Below are positions 35,480 through 44,939 of a stretch of DNA of 64,000 nucleotides, in pieces (the stretch's first letter is position 1; every line of letters starts with the position of its first letter). The notes beneath the pieces were generated by a model. The model worked only from the letters and a program-made list of their open reading frames with translations. It had not been told where the DNA came from and did no database searches. The DNA comes from Caulobacter sp. NIBR2454 (GTDB lineage Bacteria > Pseudomonadota > Alphaproteobacteria > Caulobacterales > Caulobacteraceae). The stretch lies in the NCBI RefSeq assembly GCF_027474405.1, contig NZ_CP114871.1, positions 2,675,001 to 2,739,000 on the forward strand, read 5' to 3'. The position numbers and the translations under genes are program-made.

Positions 35480-37360
35480 TCACCCCTTTCGGAAGAAGGC
35501 GTGGATGCGTTCGGCCAGGGGGACGCTCACGCCGTCGACCTTGATCAGGTCCTCGACGCTGGCGCGGGAGACGCCGCGGGCGGAGCCGAAGGCGTGCAGC
35601 AGGGCCTTCTTGCGGCCGGGACCGACGCCCTCGATCTCGTCGAGGGGATTCTTCTTGATGTCCATGGCCCGTCGCGTGCGGTGGGTGCCGATGGCGAAGC
35701 GGTGGGCCTCGTCGCGCAGGCGCTGCAGGTAATAGAGGATGGGCGACTTGGGTTCGAGCATGAACGGGTCCCGGCCGGGGATGAAGAACCGCTCCAGCCC
35801 CGCGTCACGATCCGGCCCCTTGGCCACGCCCACCACCGGGATATCGTCGACGCCGAGGTCCGCCATGACCTCCAGCACCGCATCCAGTTGGCCCTTGCCG
35901 CCGTCGATGAGGACCAGGTCGGGACGGACGGTTTCGGCGCCCTCCTCCTCTTCCTTGACCAGGCGCGAGAAGCGGCGACGCAGCACCTCCTTCATCATGC
36001 CATAGTCGTCGCCGGGGGTGAGTTCGGTCCCCTTGATGTTGAACTTGCGGTACTGGCTCTTCTGGAAGCCTTCCGGCCCCGCCACGATCATGCCGCCGAC
36101 GGCGTTCGTGCCCTGGATGTGGCTGTTGTCGTAAACCTCGATCCGCTCGGGCTGACCGTCCAGGCCGAAGGCCTCGCACACGCCGGCTAGCAGTTTCGAC
36201 TGGGCCGAGCTTTCCTCCATCTTGCGGCCCAGGGCCTCGCGGGCGTTGGTCAGGGCGTGATTGACCAAGTCGCGCTTTTCGCCGCGCTTAGGGGTGCTGA
36301 TCTCGACCTTGCGGCCGCTCTTGATGCCAAACGCCTCGGCCAGCAGGGCGCATTCGTGCGGATCGACGTTGGTCAGCATCAGGCGCGGGATCGGCTGGTT
36401 CTCGTAGAACTGGCCCATGAAGGCGCCGAGGATCAGCGCCTCCTCCGAGACCCCCTCCTCCTCTGCCGCCGTCGAGACGCGGGGGAAGTAGGCCTTGTTG
36501 CCCCAGTTCTGGCCAGCGCGGAAGAAGAACACCTGCACGCAGGCCTGGCCGCCCTCTACGTGCAGAGCGAAGACGTCGGCCTCGTCCACGGTCTCGGGAT
36601 TGATCTGGCTTTCCTGGGCGACGCTGGCCAGGGCGCGGATGCGGTCGCGCAGGCGGGCGGCGCGCTCAAACTCCAGGTCGTCCGAGGCGGCCTGCATCTC
36701 GGCCGACATGCGGCTCATCACCGCCCGGCTCTTGCCGCGCAGGAAGGCCTCGGCCTCGTCGACCAGCAGCTGGTAGTCGGCCTTGGAGATCAGGTCGGTG
36801 CAGGGCGCCGAGCAGCGGCGGATCTGGTGCAGCATGCAGGGGCGCGTGCGGCTGTCATAGACGCTGTCCGAGCATGACCGCAGCAGGAACGCCTTCTGCA
36901 GGGTGTTGAGCGTTCGGTTCACCGCCCAGGCGCTGGCGAACGGCCCGAAATAGTCGCCCTTGATGGTGTGCGCGCCCCGATGCTTGCGCAGTTGCGGCGC
37001 GTCGTGGTCGCGGCGGATGACGATCTCGGGGAAGCTCTTGTCGTCGCGCAGCAGGACGTTGAAGCGCGGCTTCAGCTGCTTGATCAGGTTGATCTCGAGC
37101 AGCAAGGCGTCGGCCTCAGTCCGCGTGGTGACGAACTCCATCGACCGCGTGGCGTCGACCATGTGGGCGATGCGGTTGGTGTGGAAGCGGCCTTGGGCGT
37201 ACTGCACCACGCGCTTCTTCAGGCTCTTGGCCTTGCCGACATAGAGGACCTCATCGTCCTCGCCGATCATGCGATAGACGCCCGGCCCGTCGGGCAGGCG
37301 CTTCACCTCGTCCTTGATCAGGGCGGCGCCGGTCAGTCGTGTGGCTGTGGTGTCGGTCAC
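35480..37360 (-). CDS. uvrC: Excinuclease ABC subunit C
   Basis: 626 residues. Makes both incisions in nucleotide excision repair. N-terminal GIY-YIG nuclease (GPGVYRMI ... [14 protein letters not shown]), a UVR motif that contacts UvrB ([20 protein letters not shown]), the RNase-H-like C-terminal nuclease ([30 protein letters not shown]) and the tandem helix-hairpin-helix end ([18 protein letters not shown]). Full length, no oddities. It is followed at its 3-prime side by a palindromic repeat. Confidence 0.97.
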   Translation of the reverse strand: MTDTTATRLTGAALIKDEVKRLPDGPGVYRMIGEDDEVLYVGKAKSLKKRVVQYAQGRFHTNRIAHMVDATRSMEFVTTRTEADALLLEINLIKQLKPRFNVLLRDDKSFPEIVIRRDHDAPQLRKHRGAHTIKGDYFGPFASAWAVNRTLNTLQKAFLLRSCSDSVYDSRTRPCMLHQIRRCSAPCTDLISKADYQLLVDEAEAFLRGKSRAVMSRMSAEMQAASDDLEFERAARLRDRIRALASVAQESQINPETVDEADVFALHVEGGQACVQVFFFRAGQNWGNKAYFPRVSTAAEEEGVSEEALILGAFMGQFYENQPIPRLMLTNVDPHECALLAEAFGIKSGRKVEISTPKRGEKRDLVNHALTNAREALGRKMEESSAQSKLLAGVCEAFGLDGQPERIEVYDNSHIQGTNAVGGMIVAGPEGFQKSQYRKFNIKGTELTPGDDYGMMKEVLRRRFSRLVKEEEEGAETVRPDLVLIDGGKGQLDAVLEVMADLGVDDIPVVGVAKGPDRDAGLERFFIPGRDPFMLEPKSPILYYLQRLRDEAHRFAIGTHRTRRAMDIKKNPLDEIEGVGPGRKKALLHAFGSARGVSRASVEDLIKVDGVSVPLAERIHAFFRKG

Positions 37361-37427
37361 GGGGGCAGATATAGGGCGGTTCGGGGCGTTTTGTATTCAC
37401 CTCGCGCGGTCTGAGTTAGAAGGCCGC

Positions 37428-38048
37428 ATGACCCTGCGCCCGCTCTTCGTCACGCACCTCTACGAGGCCACCCTGGCCGGCGACAAAGGCTTCGACGCCT
37501 TCAACGCCGAGCTGGAGGACGCCTGCCGCATGATCGCCGACGAGGACCGGGCCGGCCGCGCCTGGGCCAAGCAGCACGGCTATGCGGGTTACACCTCCTA
37601 CGCTTCGCTGGACGACCTGCCGATGCGGGCCACGGTGTTCGAGGACCTCAAGAAGAAGCTCGACAAGCACGCCGCCGCCTTCGCCCGCGACCTGATGCTG
37701 GACCTGGACGGCAAGAAGCTGCGGCTGGACAGCCTGTGGATCAACATCCTCAAGCCCGGCGGCGCCCACAGCGGCCACATCCATCCGCATAGCGTGCTGT
37801 CGGGGACGATCTATATCTCCACCCCGCCTGGAGCCTCGGCCCTGAAGCTGGAGGACCCGCGCCTGGCGATGATGATGGCCGCCCCCCTGCGCGAGGCCGA
37901 CGCCCCGCAGGACCGCCAGCCCTTCGTCTATATCGCGCCGCGGGCGGGCACGGTGCTGATGTGGGAAAGCTGGCTGCGCCACGAGGTGCCCGCCAACGCC
38001 GCCAAGGCCGAGCGCATCAGCGTCAGCTTCAACTACGGCTGGCGATAG
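37428..38048 (+). CDS. 2-oxoglutarate/Fe(II) oxygenase-like protein (TIGR02466 type)
   Basis: 206 residues from ATG 37428. The double-stranded beta-helix carries HSGHIHPHSVLSGTIYIS, giving the metal His and typical TIGR02466 strand, and a distal HEV after GTVLMWESWLRH with an Arg further on (RISVSFNYGWR). Substrate unknown. The gene is divergent from uvrC; its 3-prime end overlaps the DUF998 gene by 20 bases on the other strand. Confidence 0.85.
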   Translation: MTLRPLFVTHLYEATLAGDKGFDAFNAELEDACRMIADEDRAGRAWAKQHGYAGYTSYASLDDLPMRATVFEDLKKKLDKHAAAFARDLMLDLDGKKLRLDSLWINILKPGGAHSGHIHPHSVLSGTIYISTPPGASALKLEDPRLAMMMAAPLREADAPQDRQPFVYIAPRAGTVLMWESWLRHEVPANAAKAERISVSFNYGWR

Positions 38049-38670
38049 GCTCGGCGGCGAAGTCCGGCGTCGGGTCCGCCGCCTGGCGATGCAGGGCCCA
38101 GGCGGCGACGCCCAGCCACAGGATGCCAAGGAAGGCATGAGCCCTCTGCCACAGGCCCACGTCCGAGCCGGTCCGCACGTTCCAGACCCCGATCAGCAGA
38201 GCCAGAACCAGCAGCAGGGCGAAGAACCAGACGATCGACAGGGCGGTCAGCAGGCCATAGCCCGGCCGCCGCCACAGGGCCCAGGCAGCGAACAGCGGCG
38301 CGAACTGGATCGCCAGTCCCACGCCACAGGCCCGGTGCAGCGGGTCTGGCCAATGGAACAGGCCGCCGAAGACCGCACCCAGGCCCGTGAGCGCCACCCA
38401 CAGCCCCGCAAAGGCGGACACCACGCGTCGGCCGCTCGCCGCCTCCAGCGCATGGGCGAATCCGCCGCCAGCGAACATGCCCGCCATGCCGCCGATCAGC
38501 ATGCCGATGTTGAAGACCAGGGGGTATGGCGCCTTGGGGCCGCCGAGTTCGCTGATGAACTGGGAGCCGGCGTCGAAGCCCGGAAACAGCGCCTGGGCGA
38601 CCAGGACATCGCCGACCAGCACGCCGGGCGCGAACATCCCAATCTTCAGGAGCTGGTTGGTGGTGAGCAC
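38029..38670 (-). CDS. DUF998-family membrane protein
   Basis: 213 residues from a GTG at 38670, chosen because AGAGGA lies eight bases upstream; a TTG 54 bases earlier has no site. Six membrane helices, first one GMFAPGVLVGDVLVAQALFPG, with the FISELGGP loop typical of DUF998. Function of the family is unknown. Convergent and overlapping by 20 bases with the 2OG oxygenase gene, an uncommon arrangement. Confidence 0.85.
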   Translation of the reverse strand: MLTTNQLLKIGMFAPGVLVGDVLVAQALFPGFDAGSQFISELGGPKAPYPLVFNIGMLIGGMAGMFAGGGFAHALEAASGRRVVSAFAGLWVALTGLGAVFGGLFHWPDPLHRACGVGLAIQFAPLFAAWALWRRPGYGLLTALSIVWFFALLLVLALLIGVWNVRTGSDVGLWQRAHAFLGILWLGVAAWALHRQAADPTPDFAAEPIASRS

Positions 38671-38772
38671 GCGCACGGTCCTCTGAACTGACCGCACAGT
38701 CCCGAAAGCCCGGCCGCCGGTCAATGGGGCGAGACGTCGCCGACAAATCGTCCACAGGCCGATCGGCGCACG

Positions 38773-38788
38773 TTAACCGGACTTTTAC
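38773..38788. promoter_or_regulatory. CtrA-like box
   Basis: TTAA-CCGGACT-TTTAC matches the Caulobacter CtrA consensus (TTAA-N7-TTAAC) with one mismatch, 50-66 bases before the flagellar-rod-like gene. Judged by eye; AT-rich words like this also occur by chance. Confidence 0.35.
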
Positions 38789-38838
38789 GCGATGCCTTAA
38801 CCGCGATGTGCGATTCGGTTGGCGAGGAGCCGAAGACC

Positions 38839-39063
38839 ATGGACGTCTATACCGTCGCCGCCACCGGCATGCAGAACGCTTTCAAGCGCCTCGATTCGAG
38901 CGCTCAGCGCGTCGTGCGCTGGGGCACGCCCGAAGGCGAGGACGTGGATCTGGCCGAAGAAGTCGTCGAGCTGAAGAAGGCCGAGACCGAACTGGCGGCC
39001 AATGCGGCGGTGGTGAAGACCGCCGACAAGATGATGGGCTCCCTGCTGGACATCAAAATCTAG
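38839..39063 (+). CDS. Short flagellar-rod C-terminal-like protein
   Basis: 74 residues from MDVYTVAATGM (GAGGAG nine bases upstream). The protein resembles only the conserved ends of FlgB/FlgC/FlgE-type axial proteins: an N-terminal TVAATGMQNAFKRLD and a C-terminal VDLAEEVVELKKAE ... VVKTADKMMGSLLDIKI. The whole middle domain of a rod protein is missing. No other flagellar gene is near. It could be a small structural or assembly protein or a reduced paralogue. A CtrA-like box lies upstream. Confidence 0.7.
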   Translation: MDVYTVAATGMQNAFKRLDSSAQRVVRWGTPEGEDVDLAEEVVELKKAETELAANAAVVKTADKMMGSLLDIKI

Positions 39064-39225
39064 GGTTCCCCGGCGCGGCAGAGGCTGGGGTGTGGCTTTT
39101 GTCGCACAGGTACAAGCCGCGCGCGAAGTGTACATCAAACGCATATTGCATTTTTACTGTACAGCCATATACCTCCGATACAGAGCGCTCCATGACGGAG
39201 GCCGCCGATCGGAAAGCCAAGACCC

Positions 39226-39861
39226 ATGGACGCCTTCACCCACGCCGCTTCGGGCTTCATCGCCCAGCACAGCGCTTGGGCGGGGCTTGCGCTGGGGCTG
39301 CTGACCTTCGGCGAATCCATGCTGCTGATCGGCGCCTTCCTGCCGGCCACGGTCCTGCTGTTCGTGGCGGGCGGACTGATCGCCGGCGGCGTGCTCGATC
39401 CTGTTCCGGTGATCGCCTTTACGGTGGCCGGCGCGATCATCGGCGACGCCGTTTCCTACAGCCTTGGCCGCGCGCTGGGCGAGCCAGCCCTGAACCACCC
39501 GTGGCTAGCCCGCCACAAGACTGTTGTTGAGCAGGCACGCCGCGCAACCGTGCGCCACGGCGTGATCACCCTCTTTGCCGGGCGCTTCGCCGGTCCGTTG
39601 CGCGCCTTCGTGCCCGTGCTGACCGGGGTGGCGGGCATGCCGCCTGTGCGCTTTCATTTGGCCAATGCGGCCTCGGCCGTGGTCTGGGTCGCGGCCTTCC
39701 TGGCGCCGGGTTATCTGGCCGGACGCGGGATCAGCCTGAGCGGCATGACCGGGACGAGCGCGCTCCTGGCCCTGGGCGCCCTCGTCGCGGCCGCCCTCGT
39801 CACCATCGCCTTCATCGCGCGGCCGCAAGCGGCTGACCGCGCGGCTCAGCCCTGCGGCTAA
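39226..39861 (+). CDS. DedA-family membrane protein
   Basis: 211 residues with five or six membrane helices. Family marks: FGESMLLIGAFLPATVLL at the N-terminus, the GDAVSYSLGRALG motif and FAGRFAGPLRAFVPVLTGVAGM in the middle. DedA proteins flip or recycle lipid carriers such as undecaprenyl phosphate. AAGACC is a weak ribosome site. Convergent with the M28 peptidase gene, with a hairpin between. Confidence 0.9.
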   Translation: MDAFTHAASGFIAQHSAWAGLALGLLTFGESMLLIGAFLPATVLLFVAGGLIAGGVLDPVPVIAFTVAGAIIGDAVSYSLGRALGEPALNHPWLARHKTVVEQARRATVRHGVITLFAGRFAGPLRAFVPVLTGVAGMPPVRFHLANAASAVVWVAAFLAPGYLAGRGISLSGMTGTSALLALGALVAAALVTIAFIARPQAADRAAQPCG

Positions 39862-39867
39862 GGCTGC

Positions 39868-39889
39868 GCCCTCCCCCGAAGGGGAGGGC
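39868..39889. terminator. Hairpin between convergent dedA and M28 genes
   Basis: GCCCTCCCC-CGAA-GGGGAGGGC with TT after it on the plus strand. Placed seven bases after the dedA stop; could serve both genes. Confidence 0.6.
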
Positions 39890-39897
39890 TTGGCCGC

Positions 39898-41598
39898 CTA
39901 TTTGCGTCCGAACAGATTCCCGAAGAAGTCCCCCGCGTTCCAGGCCGGACGTTCGTCCATATTGGCCAGCTCGCGGGCGATTTCGTAGTTCAGCTTGGCG
40001 AACTTGGCGCCGGCCGCATAGTCGATGCCCTGGTCCAGGTCGTCGGACGGCTTGTGGTAGCGCTCGGCCAGGAACTTGGTGAAGGCCTCGCGGCCCGGTC
40101 CCTCGAAGCCGGTCATCAGGAACACCGACGGCACCCCCTGCTCGACGAAACGATAGTGGTCCGAGCGGGTGAACAGTCCCTCTTCCGGCAGCGGGTCGGC
40201 CGACAGCTTCACACCCATACCCTCGGCGGCGCGTCGGACGGCCGGGCCGAGGTTGGAGCGCTCGGCGCCGAAAGCGATCACGTCCTGGAAAGGATAGGTC
40301 AGGATCGGCATGTCGAGATTGACGTTGGCCGCCACCGAGCCCTTGGGCACGGTCGGGTTGTTGGCGAAGTAGTCGGCGCCGACCAGCCCCTTCTCCTCGG
40401 CGGTGACCGCCAGGAACATCACCGAACGACGCGGCGCCTCCGGGCTTTCCACGAAGCCGCGGGCGACTTCCAGCATGGTGGCGATGCCAGAGGCGTTATC
40501 CATGGCGCCGTTGTTGATCTTGTCGCCGTTCTTGTCGGCCTTTTCCGAAATCCCCTCGTGGTCGAGGTGGGCGGACAGGACGATCACCTGATCGCGCAGG
40601 GTGGGATCGGAGCCCTGAATCACCCCGGCGACATTGGCGCTCTGGACGTTCTGGATCTTGGAATCGACGGCGGCCTGAACGCGCAGCGGCAGGGCGAAGG
40701 TGGGCATGCGGCCATCCGGATCGGCGGCCATGCGCATGATCTCTTCGTAGCCATAAGGCGCGCCGAGCATCAGCTTCCTGGCGCCCGCCAGGCTGAGCGT
40801 GGCGATCGGCGGCGCCGAGGCGCCGGGGAACGACACCGCGCCCGACGTTTCGCGCCAGCTCATGGAGCTGCCCTGCCAGGTGGCCACGCCGCGAGCGAAG
40901 GGACGGACCTTCTCGCGCATGGGTGTGTAGAGCGTGATCAGGCCGACGGCGCCGCGCTTGGCCGCCTCGACCCGCTTGGTCTTAGCCCCGGCATAGTGGG
41001 CGCGTTCCTCGGTCTGGAAGGCGCTGGGCGCACCGGTCAGGACGACGACGACCTTCCCCTTCACGTCGATACCGGCGTAGTCGTCACGACCGCGTTCCGG
41101 CGCGACGATGCCATAGCCGACGAAGACCATCGGGGCGTTCACCGCGACCTTTGCGGACACTGGCTGGGCGCCGGGCAGATAGTCCTCGCCGAACACCAGG
41201 GGCTTTGGCTTGGTTCTGGTCTTGGCGCCGGTCTGCAGGACGATGCGCCCCTTGGTCGCCGAAGCATAGGACACCAGCGGCGTCTTCTGCAGATAGGAGG
41301 CGTAGTCGCCGGCTGGCTTCAGGCCCAGTTCCTCGAACCGGCTGGCGACATAGGCGGCGGCCATGTCGTAGCCGCGCGTGCCGGCTTCGCGTCCTTCCAT
41401 CATGTCGCTGGCCAGGAAGGTCATGTGAGCCTTCACCGCTTGGGCGGAAGGCTCGAACACCGGCGGCGGCGGCGGAGCGAGCGGCGGAAGCGGGTCGGAG
41501 GGGGGCGGCGGAGCCGGCGCGGTCGTGATCGAAACGCAGGCTGACAGAACAAGCGCGCTGCCGCACAGGGCGACGGCCTTCAGGAATTTAAGCGCCAC
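39898..41598 (-). CDS. M28-family metallopeptidase lipoprotein
   Basis: 566 residues from a GTG at 41598, chosen for GGGGGAG seven bases upstream and because it puts the lipobox (LVLSAC) in place; the ATG 36 bases earlier is less good. After a Pro-rich linker the protease-associated domain is inserted in the M28 fold. Zinc ligands are seen in LSAHLDHEG, GAMDNASG and VTAEEKGLVGAD, and a later His in the SDHYRF segment. It is an outer-membrane or periplasmic amino- or carboxypeptidase working on imported peptides. Likely monocistronic. Confidence 0.93.
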   Translation of the reverse strand: MALKFLKAVALCGSALVLSACVSITTAPAPPPPSDPLPPLAPPPPPVFEPSAQAVKAHMTFLASDMMEGREAGTRGYDMAAAYVASRFEELGLKPAGDYASYLQKTPLVSYASATKGRIVLQTGAKTRTKPKPLVFGEDYLPGAQPVSAKVAVNAPMVFVGYGIVAPERGRDDYAGIDVKGKVVVVLTGAPSAFQTEERAHYAGAKTKRVEAAKRGAVGLITLYTPMREKVRPFARGVATWQGSSMSWRETSGAVSFPGASAPPIATLSLAGARKLMLGAPYGYEEIMRMAADPDGRMPTFALPLRVQAAVDSKIQNVQSANVAGVIQGSDPTLRDQVIVLSAHLDHEGISEKADKNGDKINNGAMDNASGIATMLEVARGFVESPEAPRRSVMFLAVTAEEKGLVGADYFANNPTVPKGSVAANVNLDMPILTYPFQDVIAFGAERSNLGPAVRRAAEGMGVKLSADPLPEEGLFTRSDHYRFVEQGVPSVFLMTGFEGPGREAFTKFLAERYHKPSDDLDQGIDYAAGAKFAKLNYEIARELANMDERPAWNAGDFFGNLFGRK

Positions 41599-41733
41599 GC
41601 GGCGACTCCCCCAAGGATATGAAAACGCCGGCACTAGGCCTGCGTCGTCATTGATCCGTCAAGCGTGGGCTCCGTACGCGCGCTCAGGCGTTAGGCTTGG
41701 ACACCCCTTATCAGCCATCAACGGAGGTGCTCC

Positions 41734-42807
41734 ATGACGGAGCTCGTCGCCGCGATCACGCGTCTGTTTGCCTGGACGCCGGCCTGGGCCATGAGTCTGG
41801 CCATTCTGGGACTGTCGGCCGTGGCCGCCATGATCGCTCATGCGGTGGCCGTGGCGGTCGTCGCCCGGCTCGTCCGCCGACGGGACGAATTCTGGCGTTC
41901 GCTCGTCAGCCGCATCGCCAAGCCGAGCCGGCTAGCCTTCCTCATCGCCTTTCTCGCCATGGGGGCCGCCTTCGCGCCGCTCAGTCCGGGGCAGGCGGGG
42001 CTGCTGCGCCACAGCCTGCTGATCGCCTTCATCGCCTTTGTCGGCTGGTCGGCCCTGACCGCTCTCGACACGGGGGCCAAGCTCTACTCCCGCAAATTCA
42101 GCATCGACGAGACAGACAATCTCATCGCCCGAAAGCACCTGACCCAGGTCCGCATTCTGCAGCGCGCCGCCGAGACCTTGATCGTCCTGCTGACGGCGGC
42201 CCTGGCCCTCATGACCATCCAAGGCGTGCGCCAGTGGGGCGTCAGCTTGCTGGCGGCCGGCGGCGCCGCCGGCATCATCGTCGGCCTCGCGCTACAGCCG
42301 CTGCTGACCAACCTGATCGCCGGCATCCAGATCGCCATCACCCAGCCGATCCGCATCGACGACGCGGTGATCGTCGAGGGCGAGTGGGGACGCGTCGAGG
42401 AGATCAACGCCACCTATGTGGTCGTGAAGATCTGGGACTGGCGCCGCATGGTCCTGCCGCTCAGCTATTTCATCCAGAACCCGTTCCAGAACTGGACGCG
42501 GGAGAACGCCAGCCTGATCGGCACGGCCATGCTGTACGTCGACTACGCCGCTCCGGTCGCCGCCATGCGCGCCAAGCTGGAGGAGATCGCCAGAGCTTCG
42601 GCGCTATGGGACGGCCAGGTCATCAACCTCGCCGTCACCGATCTGAAGGAGCGGGTCATGGAGGTCCGGTGCCTGATCAGCGCGCCCGACGCCGGCAAGG
42701 CCTTCGATCTTCGCTGTGAGGTGCGGGAGAAGATGACCGCCTTCCTTCAGGCCGAGCATCCCGACGCCCTGCCCCGCACGCGCCTGGACATGCCCGCGGC
42801 GGCCTAG
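41734..42807 (+). CDS. MscS-family mechanosensitive channel
   Basis: 357 residues. Five N-terminal hydrophobic stretches; the pore helix and beta domain are clear: SLLAAGGAAGIIVGLALQPLLTNLIAGIQIAITQPIRIDDAVIVEGEWGRVEEINATYVVVKIWD is the region, with the key motif GIIVGLALQPLL. It opens on membrane tension to release ions. Stop overlaps by four bases that of the convergent RTX gene. GGAGG precedes the ATG. Confidence 0.93.
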   Translation: MTELVAAITRLFAWTPAWAMSLAILGLSAVAAMIAHAVAVAVVARLVRRRDEFWRSLVSRIAKPSRLAFLIAFLAMGAAFAPLSPGQAGLLRHSLLIAFIAFVGWSALTALDTGAKLYSRKFSIDETDNLIARKHLTQVRILQRAAETLIVLLTAALALMTIQGVRQWGVSLLAAGGAAGIIVGLALQPLLTNLIAGIQIAITQPIRIDDAVIVEGEWGRVEEINATYVVVKIWDWRRMVLPLSYFIQNPFQNWTRENASLIGTAMLYVDYAAPVAAMRAKLEEIARASALWDGQVINLAVTDLKERVMEVRCLISAPDAGKAFDLRCEVREKMTAFLQAEHPDALPRTRLDMPAAA

Positions 42808-44840
42808 CCGCCGTAGACGAAGTCCGGTCGCCAGTAGCCCTGCAGAGCGCTGAGCAGGTCGACCGAATAGGGCGCGCCGCCGTCGGCCAGGTCGGTGAGC
42901 CAGGCGGCGTTCGCCCGGGCCATGGAGCCGAGGTCGGCCTTGACCGCCTCGGCTAGCAGCCAGCCGACCATGGCCGCCTTGGTCCCGATGCCTTCCTTGC
43001 CGTCGCCGCCATAGGAGGCGAAGTAATCGACCCGGTCGTCGACCAGCAGATGGAGCTTCTCGTCCGTCGGCGCGGCGCCGAAGATGGTGCGGTAGGCCTC
43101 GCGCGTGGCGTCGAACAGGCTGAGCGCGCCATAGCTCGTGGCGAAGGCGGCCTTGCCCTCCCCGTCCCGGCCCAGGTTCACGGCGAAGTTGATGTAGCGG
43201 TTCTCCAGGCTGAAGTTCTGGAAATAGGCGCTGTTGAGGTTGTTGGGATTAGGCCCCTCGGCGCCGGCCAGATAGTCCAGCCCGTCGGAGGCGGGAACGC
43301 GGCCGGTGAAGAACTGATAGCTCATGGTCGCCACCGAGGTTGTCCCGTCGGCCTGGGCCACGATCTGGGCGATGGCCGCGTCGGTGGACAGGCCGCCTTC
43401 GACCTTGGCCGCCATGTCGCGCGCGAAGCCGGCCGCCGCGTCGGTCCAGTAGAAGGACCGCAGCACATTGCCCATGGCCTGATGCACGGCGTTGGTCAGG
43501 CCCACATCGATCACCACCGTGCGGTCGGCGAACTGCAGCTTCTCGACGCTGATCAGGAAGTCCTCGCCCTCCGACGCCTTGATGTCGCGCACGGTCCAGC
43601 CGATGTCGGTGAGCTTCAGGGCGTAGTTCTTGGACGTGCCGGCATATTTGGCGACATCCACGCCCGCGCCGCCAGCCAGGGTGTCATTGCCGCCCCCGCC
43701 GATCAGTATGTCATCGCCCGCGCCGCCGTTCAGGCTGTTGACGCCGGCCGAGCCCGTCAGCTCGTCGGCGAAGTCAGAACCGACGACGTTCTCGATGTTC
43801 TTGATGGTGTCGCTGCCCTCGCCCGTCGGCTGCGCGCCGGTCTTCGTCAGGTCGACCTTCACGCCGACGGTCGCCCGAGAGAAATCGATATAATCGACGC
43901 CGTCGCCGCCATCGAGGGTGTCATTGCCCAGCCCGCCGCTGAGGAAATCAGACCCCGCGCCGCCCTCGATCTTGTTGGCCTGGGCGTCGCCGACGATGCT
44001 GTCGTTCCCCGAGCCGCCGATCACGTTCTCCACCCCGATCAGGGTGATGGTCGAACCGCCGACCTCCTGGGCCGCCGTTCCGCCCATGATCAGCTGGACG
44101 CGGGTGGTGAAGGCCGCGAAGGAGATGGTGTCGATCCCGTCGCCGCCTTCGTAGCGGTCCGAGCCCGCCGAGACGATGAAGGTGTCGTCGCCCGCGCCGC
44201 CGAACAGGGTGTCGTTGCCGGCCCCGCCGTCCAGGGTGTCCTTGCCCGCGTCGCCGTTCAGGACATCGCCGCCGTCACCGCCGTTGAGGATGTCGTCGCC
44301 AGCCTCGCCGTAGAGGATGTCGTTGCCGTCCCCGCCGTTGAGCGTGTCGTTTCCGTCGCCGCCATAGAGGGTGTCATTACCCTCGTCGCCGAATAGCAGG
44401 TCATTGCCAGCCCGGCCGTTCAGCTCGTCGTCGCCCTTGTCGCCATGCAGGCTGTTGACCTTGGAGTCGCCCTGCAGGATGTCGCCGAAGATCGAGCCGA
44501 CCAGGCCCTCGATCCCGACCAGGGTGTCGTTCCCCTGACGGGTGTTCTGGGCGGTGAGGATGGCGAGATCAACGGTGACGGCGACAGTCGCCGAATAGAA
44601 GACCGCCAGGTCGTCGCCCACTCCCCCATCCAGCGTGTCGTCGCCCGCGCCGCCGTCGAGCTGGTCATTGCCCCCGACGCCCTTGAGGATGTCATTGCCG
44701 CCCAGGCCCTGGATCAGTTCGGCGTCAGCGACGCCGGTCAGGGTGTCGGCGGAGGCCGTCCCGGTAATGGTGATGGCCGGCGCGCTGACCGCCGCCGCGG
44801 CTCCAAACACCAGAACCGCCAGATTTTCGTCGTCCACCAC
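42804..44840 (-). CDS. RTX calcium-binding surface protein with a C-terminal RsaA-like anchoring domain
   Basis: 678 residues, no classical signal peptide, no cysteine seen. Residues about 35-430 are RTX nonapeptides (GGDGNDTLNGG, GGAGNDTLFGG type) that bind calcium after secretion through a type I exporter. A bridging FADRTVVIDV segment follows. Residues about 450-665 match, from memory, the N-terminal LPS-binding part of Caulobacter RsaA: SYQFFTGRVPASDGLDYL, SLENRYINFAVNL, AMVGWLLAEAV and WLTDLADGGAP each have counterparts in RsaA. In RsaA this domain is at the N-terminus; here it is at the C-terminus. It ends PDFVYGG. No exporter genes are adjacent. Likely a surface protein bound to LPS. 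Confidence 0.85.
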   Translation of the reverse strand: MVDDENLAVLVFGAAAAVSAPAITITGTASADTLTGVADAELIQGLGGNDILKGVGGNDQLDGGAGDDTLDGGVGDDLAVFYSATVAVTVDLAILTAQNTRQGNDTLVGIEGLVGSIFGDILQGDSKVNSLHGDKGDDELNGRAGNDLLFGDEGNDTLYGGDGNDTLNGGDGNDILYGEAGDDILNGGDGGDVLNGDAGKDTLDGGAGNDTLFGGAGDDTFIVSAGSDRYEGGDGIDTISFAAFTTRVQLIMGGTAAQEVGGSTITLIGVENVIGGSGNDSIVGDAQANKIEGGAGSDFLSGGLGNDTLDGGDGVDYIDFSRATVGVKVDLTKTGAQPTGEGSDTIKNIENVVGSDFADELTGSAGVNSLNGGAGDDILIGGGGNDTLAGGAGVDVAKYAGTSKNYALKLTDIGWTVRDIKASEGEDFLISVEKLQFADRTVVIDVGLTNAVHQAMGNVLRSFYWTDAAAGFARDMAAKVEGGLSTDAAIAQIVAQADGTTSVATMSYQFFTGRVPASDGLDYLAGAEGPNPNNLNSAYFQNFSLENRYINFAVNLGRDGEGKAAFATSYGALSLFDATREAYRTIFGAAPTDEKLHLLVDDRVDYFASYGGDGKEGIGTKAAMVGWLLAEAVKADLGSMARANAAWLTDLADGGAPYSVDLLSALQGYWRPDFVYGG

Positions 44841-44898
44841 GCACCCTCACATCGCCGCCGCGCGGAGCAGATCATGGTGAACAAGGGTTAACGCCGGC

Positions 44899-44937
44899 CT
44901 AGCCCCCGAAGATGAAGTCGGGGAGCGCGGCCGAACA
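44899..44937 (-). pseudogene. Possible 3-prime remnant of an RTX/RsaA-like gene
   Basis: Read leftward, the bases before the ettA terminator encode CSAALPDFIFGG and a TAG stop. The real RTX gene ends PDFVYGG-TAG, and the similarity goes on for four bases past the stop (24 of 28 bases alike). There is no start or open gene in front. Too short to be sure. Confidence 0.35.
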
Positions 44938-44939
44938 AA

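Noticed and set aside
40054..41544. 496-codon frame opposite the M28 peptidase
   Set aside because: Antisense shadow; the M28 gene has zinc motifs and a lipobox.
43050..44396. 448-codon frame opposite the RTX gene
   Set aside because: It mirrors the regular RTX codons; no independent sign of coding.
43650..44800. Regularly spaced short repeats that look like a CRISPR array or minisatellite
   Set aside because: The period follows the RTX nonapeptide codons in one continuous frame; there are no identical repeats with unique spacers.
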